NCBI RefSeq assembly: GCF_002902235.1
Contig: NZ_PPRL01000152.1
Coordinates: forward strand, 3,022-52,890
Reading direction: 5' to 3'
Length of the DNA stretch: 49,869 bases
Source: Staphylococcus ureilyticus
GTDB taxonomy: Bacteria; Bacillota; Bacilli; Staphylococcales; Staphylococcaceae
The position numbers and the translations under genes were made by a program. This document shows, piece by piece, positions 1-10,803 of the stretch (position 1 is its first letter; the number at the start of each line of letters is the position of its first letter). The notes below the pieces were generated by a model. It was not told the origin of the DNA and searched no databases. It was given only the letters and a program-made list of their open reading frames with translations.

Positions 1-2012
1 TTGTTAGATATGGTGATACAGTCGTTTTATCTACTGCAGTAGCATCAAAAGAACCACGAGATGGTGACTTTTTCCCATTAATGGTTAACTATGAAGAAAA
101 AATGTATGCTGCAGGTAAAATACCTGGTGGCTTTAAAAAACGCGAAGGACGTCCAAGTGATGAAGCCACGTTAACTGCACGTTTAATTGATAGACCCATT
201 CGACCACTGTTCCCTAAAGGTTACAGATATGACGTTCAAATTATGAATACAGTATTGAGTGCTGATCCAGATTGTTCTCCTGAAATGGCAGCAATGATAG
301 GTTCGTCAATGGCATTAAGTGTTTCTGACATACCTTTTCAAGGTCCAATAGCAGGTGTAAACGTTGGTTATATAGATGGTGAATATGTGATTAACCCTAC
401 CGTTGCACAAAAAGAAGTATCTAGACTCGATTTAGAAGTAGCTGGTCATAAAGATGCGGTGAATATGGTAGAAGCTGGTGCAAGTGAAATTACAGAAAAT
501 GAAATGCTTGAAGCGATTTTCTTTGGACATCAAGAAATTCAACGTCTAGTTAGCTTCCAAGAAGAAATTATCGACCATATTCAACCAGAGAAAAAAGCAT
601 TTATTCCTGTTGAAAAAGATGAATCACTCGTTGCTAATGTAAAATCATTAACTGAATCATATGGTTTGAAAGAGGCCGTATTAACATTTGACAAGCAACA
701 AAGAGATATTAATTTAGATGAACTTAAAGAAAAGGTTGCATCAGAATTTGTTGATGAAAATGATGACGAAAATGAAGCATTAATCAAAGAGGTCTACAGT
801 ATATTAGATGACTTGGTTAAAGAAGAAGTTAGACGTCTCATTGCAGAAGAAAAAATTAGACCAGATGGTCGTAAAACAGATGAAATTCGTCCATTAGAAT
901 CTGAAGTAGGTATTTTACCAAGAGCACATGGTTCAGGTTTATTCACAAGAGGACAAACTCAAGCACTTTCAGTATTAACATTAGGGTCAATGAGTGAATA
1001 CCAAATCTTAGATGGTCTTGGTGAAGAAGAACAAAAACGTTTTATGCATCACTATAATTTCCCAAATTATTCAGTTGGTGAAACTGGTCCAGTTCGTTCA
1101 CCTGGTCGACGTGAAATTGGACATGGTGCGTTGGGAGAACGTGCGCTTAGCCACATCATTCCAGACGTTAAAGATTTCCCATATACTGTGAGAATAGTGA
1201 GTGAAGTATTAGAATCAAACGGTTCATCATCACAAGCTTCTATTTGCGGGTCCACATTAGCGTTGATGGACGCAGGTGTTCCAATCAAAGCCCCAGTTGC
1301 GGGTATTGCCATGGGATTAGTGACACGTGACGATAGTTATACGATTTTAACAGATATACAGGGCATGGAAGATGCGCTTGGAGACATGGACTTTAAAGTA
1401 GCAGGTACATCGGAAGGTATTACAGCTATACAAATGGATATCAAAATTGATGGTTTAACTAAAGAAATTATTAAAGAAGCGCTTGAACAGGCTCGAGAAG
1501 GTCGTTTAGCCATATTAGATCATATGTTAAAAACAATTGATACGCCACGTAGTGAACTTAGTGCTTTTGCACCTAAGGTTGTTACGATGTCTATTAAACC
1601 TGAAAAAATTAGAGATGTCATTGGCCCTGGTGGTAAAAAAATCAATGAAATCATTGATGAAACGGGTGTTAAATTAGATATTGAACAAGATGGAACGATA
1701 TTTATTGGTGCAGTAGATAAAGATGCGATTGAAAAAGCACGTAGTATCATAGACGAAATCACACGAGAAGCGGTAGTTGGAGAGGTATACAATGGTACAG
1801 TTAAACGTATTGAAAAATATGGTGCCTTTGTTGAATTATTCCCAGGTAAAGACGCACTTGTACACATTTCGCAAATTGCTAATGAGCGCATTGATAAAGT
1901 AGAAGATGTGTTGAAAGTAGGAGACACATTTAAAATTAAAGTTACAGAAATTGATAAACAAGGTAGAGTAAATGCTTCGCATAAAGCATTACTATCTAAT
2001 CATTCTAAATAA
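1..2012 (+). CDS. pnp: Polyribonucleotide nucleotidyltransferase (PNPase), 5'-truncated by window edge
   Basis: PNPase degrades RNA 3'-to-5' by phosphorolysis and can add 3' tails; it is a trimeric cytoplasmic enzyme of the RNA degradosome. The reading frame is open from base 3, upstream of the first in-frame ATG at 81, and that upstream part encodes conserved PNPase sequence ([11 protein letters not shown]). The gene therefore starts before the window and about 30-35 N-terminal residues are missing. Seen in order: first RNase PH-like domain, the helical linker, the second RNase PH domain with FTRGQTQAL and the [19 protein letters not shown] stretch, a KH domain with [11 protein letters not shown], and a C-terminal S1 domain ([24 protein letters not shown]). 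The C-terminus ends shortly after S1, as usual in staphylococci. A long hairpin with a T-tract follows. Family assignment is certain. Confidence 0.98.
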   Translation, partial: VRYGDTVVLSTAVASKEPRDGDFFPLMVNYEEKMYAAGKIPGGFKKREGRPSDEATLTARLIDRPIRPLFPKGYRYDVQIMNTVLSADPDCSPEMAAMIGSSMALSVSDIPFQGPIAGVNVGYIDGEYVINPTVAQKEVSRLDLEVAGHKDAVNMVEAGASEITENEMLEAIFFGHQEIQRLVSFQEEIIDHIQPEKKAFIPVEKDESLVANVKSLTESYGLKEAVLTFDKQQRDINLDELKEKVASEFVDENDDENEALIKEVYSILDDLVKEEVRRLIAEEKIRPDGRKTDEIRPLESEVGILPRAHGSGLFTRGQTQALSVLTLGSMSEYQILDGLGEEEQKRFMHHYNFPNYSVGETGPVRSPGRREIGHGALGERALSHIIPDVKDFPYTVRIVSEVLESNGSSSQASICGSTLALMDAGVPIKAPVAGIAMGLVTRDDSYTILTDIQGMEDALGDMDFKVAGTSEGITAIQMDIKIDGLTKEIIKEALEQAREGRLAILDHMLKTIDTPRSELSAFAPKVVTMSIKPEKIRDVIGPGGKKINEIIDETGVKLDIEQDGTIFIGAVDKDAIEKARSIIDEITREAVVGEVYNGTVKRIEKYGAFVELFPGKDALVHISQIANERIDKVEDVLKVGDTFKIKVTEIDKQGRVNASHKALLSNHSK

Positions 2013-2026
2013 TGTTTATTGCTAGA

Positions 2027-2115
2027 GACTGGTAAAATGATGAGAACTGCTTACAATAGAATTATTTTAATTCTATTGTAGAAAAGTTCAAGTCAGATCA
2101 CTGGTTTCTTTTTTT
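2027..2115 (+). terminator. Branched Rho-independent terminator of pnp
   Basis: An 11-bp perfect inner stem (2053-2063 with 2069-2079) is enclosed by GAACT/AGTTC and by a distal 9-bp stem with three G-U pairs (2027-2035 with about 2099-2107), directly followed by seven T at 2109-2115. The fold was worked out by eye, without energy calculation. Confidence 0.55.
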
Positions 2116-2286
2116 AATGTTTGACCTAGGCTAATAAAAATTATTAAGTCAAAAGTTAAATATATATTTGAAAATGCACATTAAAAAGTGCGATTAATAC
2201 GACATTACGTTCCGGAGAAAAATTTTTACATAAATACAAATCATCCAATGATATATTTTAAAACAACTAAAGAACTACTTTAATAG

Positions 2287-2315
2287 TGTACATAAGGCCT
2301 ATTTTCACTTATAAT
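2287..2315 (+). promoter_or_regulatory. Predicted sigma-A promoter of rnjB
   Basis: TGTACA (2287-2292), 17-bp spacer, TATAAT (2310-2315). It lies about 50 bp before the rnjB start codon. The rest of the 2116-2364 gap is AT-rich and I see no other structure in it. Confidence 0.5.
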
Positions 2316-2364
2316 AAACTATGAGTTTATATATGGACGGGTAATTTAAATAGGAGGTAACATT

Positions 2365-4038
2365 TTGAGTTTAATTAAGAAAAAAAATAAAAATATTCGT
2401 ATTATCCCTCTCGGAGGCGTTGGGGAAATTGCGAAAAATATGTATATCGTTGAAGTAGACGATGAAATGTTTATGTTAGATGCGGGATTGATGTTTCCAG
2501 AAGATGAAATGTTAGGTGTAGATATTGTTATTCCTGATATTCAATATGTGATAGAAAATAAAGAGAGATTAAAAGGTATATTCCTAACGCACGGGCATGA
2601 GCATGCGATAGGAGCTGTAACTTATGTGCTTGAACAAGTTGATGCACCTGTTTATGGATCGAAATTAACGATTGCATTAATCAAGGAAAATATGAAGGCG
2701 CGCAATGTTAATAAGAAAGTTAGATATTATACTGTTAATAATGAATCAATTATGCGCTTTAAGGGTGTTAATGTCACATTCTTTAATACTACTCATAGTA
2801 TTCCAGATAGTTTAGGTGTTTGTATACACACTTCATATGGTGCGATTGTTTACACTGGAGAATTCAAATTCGATCAAAGTTTACAAGGTCATTATGCACC
2901 AGATTTGAAAAAGATGACTGAAATTGGACAAGATGGTGTGTTTGCGTTAATCAGTGATTCTACTGAGGCAGAAAAACCAGGTTATAATACACCTGAAAAC
3001 GTGATAGAATCTCATATGTATGATGCGTTTACAAAGGTGAAAGGTAGATTAATCGTTTCATGTTATGCATCTAATTTTATTCGCATTCAACAAGTTTTAA
3101 ACATTGCACAAAGGTTAAATAGAAAAGTATCTTTCTTAGGTCGTTCGTTGGAAAGTTCGTTTAATATCGCTAGAAAGCTTGGCTATTTTGATATTTCTAA
3201 GGATCTACTAATACCAATTAATGAAGTGGAAAATTATCCCAAAAACGAAGTGATTATCATTGCTACTGGTATGCAAGGAGAACCTGTTGAAGCTTTAAGT
3301 CAAATGGCTCAAAAGAAACATAAAATCATGAATATTGAAGAAGGAGATTCCGTCTTTTTAGCAATTACTGCATCTGCTAATATGGAAGTGATTGTTGGAA
3401 ATACGTTAAATGAACTCGTTCGAGCAGGCGCAGAAATCATTCCAAACAGTAAAAAAATTCATACATCAAGTCATGGTTGTATGGAAGAGTTAAAAATGAT
3501 GATTAATATCATGAAACCTGAGTATTTCATCCCAGTAAATGGTGAATTTAAAATGCAAATTGCCCATGCCAAGTTAGCTAATGAGGCAGGCGTCCAACCA
3601 GAAAAAATATTCTTAGTGGAAAAAGGCGATGTAGTAAACTACGATGGCGAAGAAATGATTTTAAATGAGAAAGTTAATTCCGGCAATGTGCTCATTGATG
3701 GTATAGGTGTAGGTGATGTTGGTAACATCGTATTACGTGACCGTCATTTACTTGCTGAAGATGGTATTTTTATCGCAGTCGTAACGCTAGATCCTAAGAA
3801 TCGTAGAATTGCTGCTGGTCCAGAAATTCAATCACGTGGTTTTGTTTACGTAAGGGAAAGTGAGGCTTTATTAAATGAAGCTGAAGAAAAAGTACGTGAA
3901 ATCGTTGAATTAGGTTTACAAGAAAAACGTATTGAATGGTCAGAAATCAAGCAAAATATGCGTGATCAAGTAAGCAAACTACTTTTTGAAAATACAAAAC
4001 GCCGTCCGATGATTATTCCGGTAATTTCTGAAATTTAA
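2365..4038 (+). CDS. rnjB: Ribonuclease J2
   Basis: RNase J2 is the metallo-beta-lactamase/beta-CASP partner of RNase J1 in mRNA decay and 5' processing. It starts with TTG at 2365 behind a perfect TAGGAGGT site, and the protein begins MSLIKKKNK, as in S. aureus. Length 557 residues is normal. The metal-binding motif, HxHxDH in active enzymes, reads HGHEHA around residues 76-81. This degeneracy is typical of staphylococcal J2, where J1 is known to carry most of the activity, so J2 probably acts mainly as a structural partner. A beta-CASP region ([21 protein letters not shown]) and a C-terminal domain ([11 protein letters not shown]) follow. The gene stands alone between a promoter and a long hairpin. 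Confidence 0.96.
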   Translation: MSLIKKKNKNIRIIPLGGVGEIAKNMYIVEVDDEMFMLDAGLMFPEDEMLGVDIVIPDIQYVIENKERLKGIFLTHGHEHAIGAVTYVLEQVDAPVYGSKLTIALIKENMKARNVNKKVRYYTVNNESIMRFKGVNVTFFNTTHSIPDSLGVCIHTSYGAIVYTGEFKFDQSLQGHYAPDLKKMTEIGQDGVFALISDSTEAEKPGYNTPENVIESHMYDAFTKVKGRLIVSCYASNFIRIQQVLNIAQRLNRKVSFLGRSLESSFNIARKLGYFDISKDLLIPINEVENYPKNEVIIIATGMQGEPVEALSQMAQKKHKIMNIEEGDSVFLAITASANMEVIVGNTLNELVRAGAEIIPNSKKIHTSSHGCMEELKMMINIMKPEYFIPVNGEFKMQIAHAKLANEAGVQPEKIFLVEKGDVVNYDGEEMILNEKVNSGNVLIDGIGVGDVGNIVLRDRHLLAEDGIFIAVVTLDPKNRRIAAGPEIQSRGFVYVRESEALLNEAEEKVREIVELGLQEKRIEWSEIKQNMRDQVSKLLFENTKRRPMIIPVISEI

Positions 4039-4056
4039 TAATTTCTATCCTAAAAT

Positions 4057-4180
4057 AAAGAGGTTAAGACAGACGCTTTGGTAAAGTTATTTAAAAGTAC
4101 ATTGTATATATATTATATCTAAACAAATTATATACAACCTTTAAATATACTGGAGCGAATAATGTCTTACCTCTTTTATG
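4057..4180 (+). terminator. Very long stem-loop downstream of rnjB, probable terminator
   Basis: Left arm 4057-4083 pairs with right arm 4148-4176 in two segments: 14-15 bp with a single T bulge, then 10 bp including G-U pairs. That is about 25 bp in all around a 64-nt AT-rich loop, which itself holds a TTGTATATA/TATATACAA stem. A short T-rich stretch follows. It could also be a structured or processed 3' UTR. Confidence 0.45.
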
Positions 4181-4233
4181 TTATTATAAGTATGTAATAA
4201 AATGATTTTATAGTATTTAAAAGCATATTTATT

Positions 4234-4266
4234 ATGTGTATTTTCACTTGTAATTAAAATACACAT
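4234..4266. repeat. Perfect 11-bp inverted repeat upstream of ftsK
   Basis: ATGTGTATTTT (4234-4244) and AAAATACACAT (4256-4266) are exact reverse complements separated by 11 nt, 50 bp before ftsK. No T-tract follows, so an operator or mRNA hairpin is more likely than a terminator. No known regulator motif is recognised. Confidence 0.5.
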
Positions 4267-4315
4267 TTATGGTTCATATACATATTGAAAAAACAGAGTT
4301 GAAAAGAAGGTGTGA

Positions 4316-6751
4316 ATGTTGGCACAAACAAGAAAGAGCTCAACAACAAAGAAAAAAACATCGAATACGAAAAAGAAAACCGCAAATAATAAAAAGAAGA
4401 AAAGTGACAGTCCGTTAAGATATATTATTGCGATAGTGATTTTTATTGCTATCATCCTTGGTGTTTTTCAATTGGGTATTATAGGCACCATGATAGATAG
4501 TTTCTTCAATTACTTATTTGGTACAAGTAGGTATTTAACTTATATATTAATCTTGATTAGTACTGTATTCATTACTTATTATAAAGCGTTACCAAAGACA
4601 AGACGTACCACTGGCGCATTTGTTTTACAAATTGCATTGTTACTTGTGACTCAAATAGTATACTATTTCATGCATAGAGCACAATCGCTCAGAGAGCCTG
4701 TGCTATCATATGTTTATAAATCTTATGAACATACGACATTTCCAAATTTTGGTGGAGGCTTATTTGGACATTACTTATTGGCATTATTGATACCTCTTAT
4801 TTCAATTGTCGGAGTTATTATTGTAACGATATTATTAATCGCTTCTAGTTTTATCTTATTGACAAAACAAAGACATAGAGATGTATCTAAAGTTGCTTTT
4901 GAAAAAATGAAAATAAAAAGTCAGGATGCTTCTGCAAATCTTAAAGAGCGTCGCAAAGAAAATAAAATTAAGAAAGATGCTAAAGCACGTATAAAAGCAG
5001 AAAGAAAAGCTGAAAAAGCAGCTGAGCAATCACAATCTCAAAATAACGTTAAAGATGTCACTGATTTACCTGAGATTAGCAACAACACGACTGAGCAACA
5101 ATCAATTCCGATTTATGGTCATAACGATTATAAAGATGAAGATATTCAACAAGCACAACCTCAAAATAAAAGGTCTAAACGCGTTTTTGATCAAAATAAT
5201 CAAAGTGCGGCGCAGCAAATGAATCAAGAAGATAATAGAATTACAGAGCAACCTTTAAACGAATTAGAAGAAAGTGAAGCATATGATGAAGATGCAGCTT
5301 CAAATTCTATATCTGAGGCAGGAGAAGTAGAAAACGAAGCCTATAAAATACCGCCATTAACGTTATTGAAACAACCAGCTAAACAGAAATCAACTTCTAA
5401 AGCTGAAGTGCAGAAAAAAGGGCAGTTATTAGAAAACACTTTAAAAAACTTTGGTGTAGATGCTAAAGTCACTCAAATTAAAATAGGTCCAGCAGTGACA
5501 CAATATGAAATACAACCCGCTCAAGGTGTTAAAGTAAGTAAGATTGTTAATCTTCATAATGATATTGCGTTAGCATTAGCAGCTAAGGACATACGTATCG
5601 AAGCACCAATACCTGGCCGATCTGCTGTTGGTATAGAAGTACCAAATGATAAGATTTCACTTGTTTCTTTAAAAGAAGTGTTAGATGAAAAATTTCCAGC
5701 TTCGAATAAATTAGAAGTAGGACTAGGTAGAGATATTTCAGGCGACCCAATCACAGTAGAACTTAACAAAATGCCTCATTTACTTGTAGCAGGTTCTACA
5801 GGAAGCGGGAAATCTGTTTGTATCAATGGTATTATTACAAGCATCCTATTAAATGCAAAGCCACATGAAGTTAAACTTATGTTAATTGATCCGAAAATGG
5901 TAGAATTAAACGTATACAATGGCATCCCTCATTTGCTCATACCTGTTGTAACCAATCCTCATAAAGCATCACAAGCTTTGGAAAAAGTAGTTGCAGAAAT
6001 GGAAAGAAGGTATGACTTGTTTCAACATTCTTCTACTAGAAATATTGAAGGTTATAATGAAGCGATTAGAAAGCAAAATGAAGCGTTAGATGAAAAGCAA
6101 TCAGAATTACCATATATTGTCGTGATTGTAGATGAGTTAGCAGATTTAATGATGGTTGCTGGTAAAGAAGTAGAAAACGCAATTCAAAGAATTACACAAA
6201 TGGCACGTGCTGCTGGTATTCACTTAATAATCGCAACACAACGTCCATCCGTTGATGTAATTACTGGTTTAATCAAAAATAATATTCCGTCTAGAATTGC
6301 CTTTGCTGTGAGTTCACAAACAGATTCTAGAACAATCATTGATAGTGGCGGAGCAGATAAATTACTTGGTAAAGGTGATATGCTTTATGTCGCTAATGGT
6401 GGATCAACTAGAACAAGAGTTCAAGGTGCGTTTTTAAGTGACCAAGAGGTTCAAGACATCGTAAATTATGTCGTAGAGCAACAAAAAGCGAATTATGTAA
6501 AAGAAATGGAACCCGATGCCCCAGTTGAAAAATCAGAAATGAAGAGTGAAGATGCCTTATATGATGAAGCGTATTTATTTGTAATTGAACAACAAAAGGC
6601 AAGTACATCGTTATTGCAAAGACAATTTAGAATTGGTTACAACCGTGCTTCTAGATTGATGGATGATTTAGAACGTAATCAAGTGATTGGACCACAAAAA
6701 GGTAGTAAACCTAGACAAATACTTGTGGATTTAGATAGTGATGAGGTGTAA
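4316..6751 (+). CDS. ftsK: DNA translocase FtsK/SpoIIIE
   Basis: Septal DNA pump that clears chromosomes from the division site. An N-terminal Lys/Ser/Thr-rich stretch (residues 5-30) precedes four hydrophobic segments (about 37-180). A charged, Gln/Asn-rich linker (about 190-350) joins them to the motor. Walker [10 protein letters not shown] lies near residue 490, Walker B is [10 protein letters not shown], and the C-terminal gamma winged helix ([25 protein letters not shown]) reads chromosome orientation motifs. ATG 4316 is immediately followed by TTG 4319; the Shine-Dalgarno AGAAGG at 4305-4310 sits 5 nt from ATG and 8 nt from TTG, and S. aureus FtsK begins MAQ, so TTG 4319 may be the true start. 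Its stop lies 2 nt before the next gene, suggesting cotranscription with the ymf cluster. Confidence 0.97.
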   Translation: MLAQTRKSSTTKKKTSNTKKKTANNKKKKSDSPLRYIIAIVIFIAIILGVFQLGIIGTMIDSFFNYLFGTSRYLTYILILISTVFITYYKALPKTRRTTGAFVLQIALLLVTQIVYYFMHRAQSLREPVLSYVYKSYEHTTFPNFGGGLFGHYLLALLIPLISIVGVIIVTILLIASSFILLTKQRHRDVSKVAFEKMKIKSQDASANLKERRKENKIKKDAKARIKAERKAEKAAEQSQSQNNVKDVTDLPEISNNTTEQQSIPIYGHNDYKDEDIQQAQPQNKRSKRVFDQNNQSAAQQMNQEDNRITEQPLNELEESEAYDEDAASNSISEAGEVENEAYKIPPLTLLKQPAKQKSTSKAEVQKKGQLLENTLKNFGVDAKVTQIKIGPAVTQYEIQPAQGVKVSKIVNLHNDIALALAAKDIRIEAPIPGRSAVGIEVPNDKISLVSLKEVLDEKFPASNKLEVGLGRDISGDPITVELNKMPHLLVAGSTGSGKSVCINGIITSILLNAKPHEVKLMLIDPKMVELNVYNGIPHLLIPVVTNPHKASQALEKVVAEMERRYDLFQHSSTRNIEGYNEAIRKQNEALDEKQSELPYIVVIVDELADLMMVAGKEVENAIQRITQMARAAGIHLIIATQRPSVDVITGLIKNNIPSRIAFAVSSQTDSRTIIDSGGADKLLGKGDMLYVANGGSTRTRVQGAFLSDQEVQDIVNYVVEQQKANYVKEMEPDAPVEKSEMKSEDALYDEAYLFVIEQQKASTSLLQRQFRIGYNRASRLMDDLERNQVIGPQKGSKPRQILVDLDSDEV

Positions 6752-6753
6752 AT

Positions 6754-7467
6754 ATGGAATTAACTTCTGTTTATAAAGTAAAAGAATGGCTGATTCAAGA
6801 GATAAGTACGAGAGGATTGAAACCGGGAGATGCTTTACCTAGTAATCTTGCGGTTGCTAGAAAATTAAATGTTAAAACAGATGATGTATACGATGCAGTT
6901 GATGAACTGATTACTGAGCAAGTGCTATCTAATAATTTAGAAGAAGGTGCAAGTGTTAAAAAGCTGCACCCATTCTTCTATCCATTAGATGAGTTGGTTA
7001 GTATTAGTAAAATGATAGAAGATCAAGGGTATCATGCGAGTACAGAATTTATAAATTTAGACGAAAAACCTGCGACCTCTTTAGATGCTAAAAGATTAAA
7101 TCTTCCTGAAAAGGCGTTGGTGACAATTATTGAACGTGTGAGAATGGCTGACCGCATGCCAGTTGTTTATTGTTTGGATAAGCTACCAGCTGAAGATTTA
7201 ACATGTGCAGAGTATCAAAATAGTGATGAATCTTTGTTAAATGCTTTGGAATATTATGCTTCGAAAAAAGTGGCATATGCAGAAACTGAGATTGAAGCTA
7301 TTGGTTATGAACCACATATTTCGGATGTTTTAGATGCTTCGCCGCATGAAGGACTTATGTTATTGAAATTAATTCATTATGATAAAAATGATCAACCAAT
7401 ACTTTATTCTTTTAATTATTTCAAAAGTAGTTTAGTAAAATTTAAAACGGTTAGAAATAGTATATAA
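6754..7467 (+). CDS. ymfC: GntR-family regulator (HutC/UTRA type, YmfC-like)
   Basis: Transcription factor with an N-terminal winged helix (residues 1-70; PGDALPSNLAVARKLNVKTDDVYDAVDEL) and a C-terminal UTRA ligand-binding fold (about 85-235), the HutC subgroup of GntR. Length 237 is typical. The start ATG is 2 nt after the ftsK stop behind GATGAGGTG, so the genes are translationally coupled. The position between ftsK and the M16 peptidase pair is conserved in Bacillus and Staphylococcus (ymfC). The effector and targets are not evident from the sequence. The recognition helix is somewhat divergent (TDDVYDAV instead of the common S..TV..A). Confidence 0.88.
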   Translation: MELTSVYKVKEWLIQEISTRGLKPGDALPSNLAVARKLNVKTDDVYDAVDELITEQVLSNNLEEGASVKKLHPFFYPLDELVSISKMIEDQGYHASTEFINLDEKPATSLDAKRLNLPEKALVTIIERVRMADRMPVVYCLDKLPAEDLTCAEYQNSDESLLNALEYYASKKVAYAETEIEAIGYEPHISDVLDASPHEGLMLLKLIHYDKNDQPILYSFNYFKSSLVKFKTVRNSI

Positions 7468-7498
7468 TAACAAAATTATGAAAGTGAGGTTTGACAAT

Positions 7499-8767
7499 TT
7501 GAAAATTAATGAACAACAAAATAATTTGCATATTAATGTGTTACCAACAACAAAGTTCAAAACGACCACAATTACTTTAAAATTTATGGCACCATTAGAT
7601 AGTGAAACCATGACAGCTCGATCAATTCTCAGTAAGTTACTCGTGCGTGCTACAAAAAAATGGCCAACAGACAAGGCGTTTAACCGTCATCTTTCAGAAT
7701 TGTATGGCGCGTATGTTAATAGCTTTGTCTCAAAATTTAAAGACAAACATGTCATCACAATATCATTGGAATTAGTGAATGAGCGCTATCTTACTGATCA
7801 AACCCCATTATTTGAAAAAGGTTTAGATTTGTTGAGAGAAATGATTTGGAATCCTTTAGTTGTTAATGATCGTTTTGACGAAAACTTCGTTTCACAGGAA
7901 AAAGCTTTATTAACTAAAAAATTAGAAGCAATGGTTGATAATAAATCTCAAATATCTTTTTTAAATTTATTGAAGTATATGTTTGGTGAACAACCATATC
8001 GTCACCTAGCTTCAGGACAAGTAGATTACATAGCAGATATTTCACCTGAAAATTTATATCATACATATCAATCTATGCTACACAACGACTATTGTGCTGT
8101 TTATGTCGTGGGTAATGTAGATGAACAAGAAGTAAAATCTCAAATCAAAACTTATTTTGATATAAAACCATTCCAATTCAAACAATCTCATGCGACGCCA
8201 GTGCCACAAGCAGATAATGTGCCACAAGAAATTATTGAGACAGATGAAGTGGATCAAGCTAAATTAAATATTGGATTTAAATTGCCTGTACAATTTGGAG
8301 ATAAACAATATTTTGCAAGTGTTGTTTTTAATACTATGTTTGGCGGAGACCCATCTTCCGTTTTGTTTAACGAAGTACGAGAAAAACAAAGTTTAGCATA
8401 TTCAATTCATTCCCAAATAGATGCAAAAAATGGTTTTATGTTTGTTCTTAGTGGTGTTTCATCTGACAAATATGAAGTAGCGAAAGATACAATTATTGCG
8501 GAATTTGAAAAGTTCCAACAAGGTCAATTTAGCGAAGAAAAATTAGAACTTGCTAAAAAGATTATTATTTCACAGCGTCAAGAGTCATATGACCGTCCTA
8601 AACGCATCATAGAGATATTAAATAATAATATTCTATTAGAACATGGTATATCAGAGGAAGCGTACATTAAACACATTCAAGATGTGGATTATGCTGAAAT
8701 CATAGATTTAGCAAAAAATATAGAACTCAATACAATCTATGTTTTAACGAAAGGGGGTAATTATTAA
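7499..8767 (+). CDS. ymfF: M16-family peptidase-like protein lacking zinc motif (YmfF)
   Basis: Member of the insulinase/processing peptidase family, with two repeats of the M16 fold. No HxxEH zinc motif is present in the N-terminal half (it reads KAFNRHLSELYGAYV), so this is the catalytically inactive partner, typical of YmfF. The C-terminal half has the REKQSLAYSIHS motif of the substrate-binding subunit. An upstream in-frame ATG at 7478 has no ribosome binding site. AGTGAGGT at 7482-7489 is 9 nt before TTG 7499, which I take as the start (about 422 residues). It overlaps ymfH by one base (TAATG), consistent with stoichiometric production of a heterodimer. Confidence 0.88.
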   Translation: MKINEQQNNLHINVLPTTKFKTTTITLKFMAPLDSETMTARSILSKLLVRATKKWPTDKAFNRHLSELYGAYVNSFVSKFKDKHVITISLELVNERYLTDQTPLFEKGLDLLREMIWNPLVVNDRFDENFVSQEKALLTKKLEAMVDNKSQISFLNLLKYMFGEQPYRHLASGQVDYIADISPENLYHTYQSMLHNDYCAVYVVGNVDEQEVKSQIKTYFDIKPFQFKQSHATPVPQADNVPQEIIETDEVDQAKLNIGFKLPVQFGDKQYFASVVFNTMFGGDPSSVLFNEVREKQSLAYSIHSQIDAKNGFMFVLSGVSSDKYEVAKDTIIAEFEKFQQGQFSEEKLELAKKIIISQRQESYDRPKRIIEILNNNILLEHGISEEAYIKHIQDVDYAEIIDLAKNIELNTIYVLTKGGNY

Positions 8768-10053
8768 TGCAATGCACATACTATAAGCAAATAGATGAAA
8801 CTGTATATGAAGCTGAGTTAAATAATGGATTGAAATTATTTGTCATCCCTAAAACTGGCTTTCAGAAAACATTTGTTACATATACAACTCAATTTGGTTC
8901 CTTAGACCGTAAATTTAAACCACATGGCAGTGAAGATTATGTTACTGTACCAGATGGTGTAGCGCACTTTTTAGAACATAAACTATTTGAAAATGAGGAA
9001 GAAGACTTGTTTACTGCATTTGCAGAAGATAATGCACAAGTAAATGCCTTTACTAGTTTTGACCGAACAAGTTATTTGTTTAGTGCAACAGATAATATTG
9101 AAAGTAATATAAAACGCTTGTTAACCATGGTTGAAACACCATACTTTACCGAAGCATCTGTAGATAAAGAAAAAGGTATTATTGCTGAAGAAATAAAAAT
9201 GTATCAAGAGCAACCTGGATATAAATTAATGTTTAATACATTAAGAGCTATGTATGAATCACATCCAATTCGTGTAGATATAGCTGGTAGTGTAGAAAGT
9301 ATTTATGAAATAACTAAAGAAGATTTATACCTATGCTATGAAACATTCTATCATCCTTCTAATATGGTTTTATTTGTTGTTGGAGATGTAGATGTAGACC
9401 ATATTTACAATGTTGTTGCTGACCATGAAAATCAAAGAGATAAAACGAATCAACCTCGAATAGTTAGGGATTCTTTAAAAGAACAGGATAGTGTAAAAGA
9501 AAAAGTAGTCACTGAAAAGATGAAATTGCAATCACCTCGAATTATGCTTGGCTTTAAAAATATGCCATTAACTGATGTGCCAGATAGATTATTGGTAAAA
9601 AAAGATTTAGAAATGACTTTGTTTTTTGAATTACTATTTGGTGAAGAAACTGACTTTTATCAAATGTTACTTAATGAAGAGTTGATAGATGAAACATTTG
9701 GGTATCAATTTGTATTAGAGCCTACATATAGTTTTTCCATGATTACCAGTGCGACTCAACAACCAGATAAGTTAAAAAAATTATTGATGGATGAACTCGA
9801 AGCAAAACAGGGCAATTTAACTGATACAGAAGCATTTAATTTATTGAAAAAGCAATTTATTGGTGAGTTTATATCTGGTTTGAATTCGCCTGAATATATT
9901 GCGAACCAATATACAAAACTTTATTTTGAAGGTGTAAGTTTATTTGATCTATTAGATATTGTTGAAAGTATTACATTGGAAAGCGTAAATGAAACGGCAC
10001 AATCGAGTTTGAATTTATCCCAAATTGTAGATAGTCGTTTGGAGATGAAATAA
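8767..10053 (+). CDS. ymfH: Zinc metallopeptidase of the M16 family (YmfH)
   Basis: Active partner of YmfF. The inverted zinc motif HFLEH is seen in VAHFLEHKLFE (residues 67-71), with the downstream Glu likely in the KGIIAEEIKMY segment about 75 residues later, as in M16B enzymes. The active-subunit N-terminal half is followed by a second non-catalytic half. Length 428 is normal. The start ATG overlaps the ymfF stop by one base behind AAAGGGGGT. Its physiological substrate is uncertain; in several Firmicutes this pair is linked to processing of small peptides. Confidence 0.92.
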   Translation: MQCTYYKQIDETVYEAELNNGLKLFVIPKTGFQKTFVTYTTQFGSLDRKFKPHGSEDYVTVPDGVAHFLEHKLFENEEEDLFTAFAEDNAQVNAFTSFDRTSYLFSATDNIESNIKRLLTMVETPYFTEASVDKEKGIIAEEIKMYQEQPGYKLMFNTLRAMYESHPIRVDIAGSVESIYEITKEDLYLCYETFYHPSNMVLFVVGDVDVDHIYNVVADHENQRDKTNQPRIVRDSLKEQDSVKEKVVTEKMKLQSPRIMLGFKNMPLTDVPDRLLVKKDLEMTLFFELLFGEETDFYQMLLNEELIDETFGYQFVLEPTYSFSMITSATQQPDKLKKLLMDELEAKQGNLTDTEAFNLLKKQFIGEFISGLNSPEYIANQYTKLYFEGVSLFDLLDIVESITLESVNETAQSSLNLSQIVDSRLEMK

Positions 10054-10056
10054 ACA

Positions 10057-10761
10057 ATGAAAGCTTTAGTTATAGGTGGCTCAGGGTCAATTGGTTCTGC
10101 AATCGTTAATCGCTTATTATCTGATGGGTATGAAGTCATCGTTCATTATAATAATACAGATATCAATAAATTAAAGTTTCAGTTCAACCATAGTTCAGTG
10201 CAATTGGTACAATGTGATTTGCGCAACGTAGATGATTTTAACCAATATTTTCATTTTATAAAAAATTTAGATTGTCTTATTTATGCGAGTGGCACTGCAT
10301 TGTATGGTCAGTTGCAAGATATGACGGATGCAATGATTGATGAGCATTATCAAATTCACGTGCGCCAATTCATTAGAATGTGTAGATATTTTGTAGACCA
10401 GTTACGACAAAGTCAAAATGGGCGGATTATAGTTATTTCATCAATATGGGGAGAAACAGGTGCGAGTATGGAAACAGTCTACTCGGCGATGAAGTCAGCT
10501 CAAATTGGCTTCGTAAAAGCACTGAGTCAAGAATTATCATTGACTTCAGTCACTGTGAACGCGATCGCACCTGGTTTTGTAAGTGGTAATATGTTAAAAG
10601 CTTGGGGAGAAAATGATCTTGAAACTTTATCTCAAGATTTACCACAACAAAGATTTATTGAACCAGAAGAAGTTGCCCATACTTGTAGTTATCTTTGTAA
10701 TCCATTAGCCAAAAGTGTCACTGGTACAATACAAAAAGTGAATGGTGCTTGGTATTTATAA
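10057..10761 (+). CDS. ymfI: Short-chain dehydrogenase/reductase (YmfI, FabG-like)
   Basis: Classical SDR of 234 residues with Rossmann motif GGSGSIGSA near the N-terminus, the YASG equivalent of NNAG (residues about 78-81), catalytic Ser in ISSIWGE, YxxxK as YSAMK, and the C-terminal PGFVSG stretch. It begins 4 nt after ymfH with its binding site GGAG inside the end of ymfH, so it is in the same operon. It resembles 3-oxoacyl-ACP reductases, but its substrate cannot be read from the sequence. Confidence 0.9.
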   Translation: MKALVIGGSGSIGSAIVNRLLSDGYEVIVHYNNTDINKLKFQFNHSSVQLVQCDLRNVDDFNQYFHFIKNLDCLIYASGTALYGQLQDMTDAMIDEHYQIHVRQFIRMCRYFVDQLRQSQNGRIIVISSIWGETGASMETVYSAMKSAQIGFVKALSQELSLTSVTVNAIAPGFVSGNMLKAWGENDLETLSQDLPQQRFIEPEEVAHTCSYLCNPLAKSVTGTIQKVNGAWYL

Positions 10762-10803
10762 TTTTTGATATAATAGAAAAAATAAACCACCTGTGAATCA
10801 TTC

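Noticed and set aside
1067-1927. Minus-strand open frames inside pnp
   Set aside because: They are shadows of the strongly conserved plus-strand gene, without ribosome sites or family resemblance. The same applies to the other antisense frames inside coding regions across the window.
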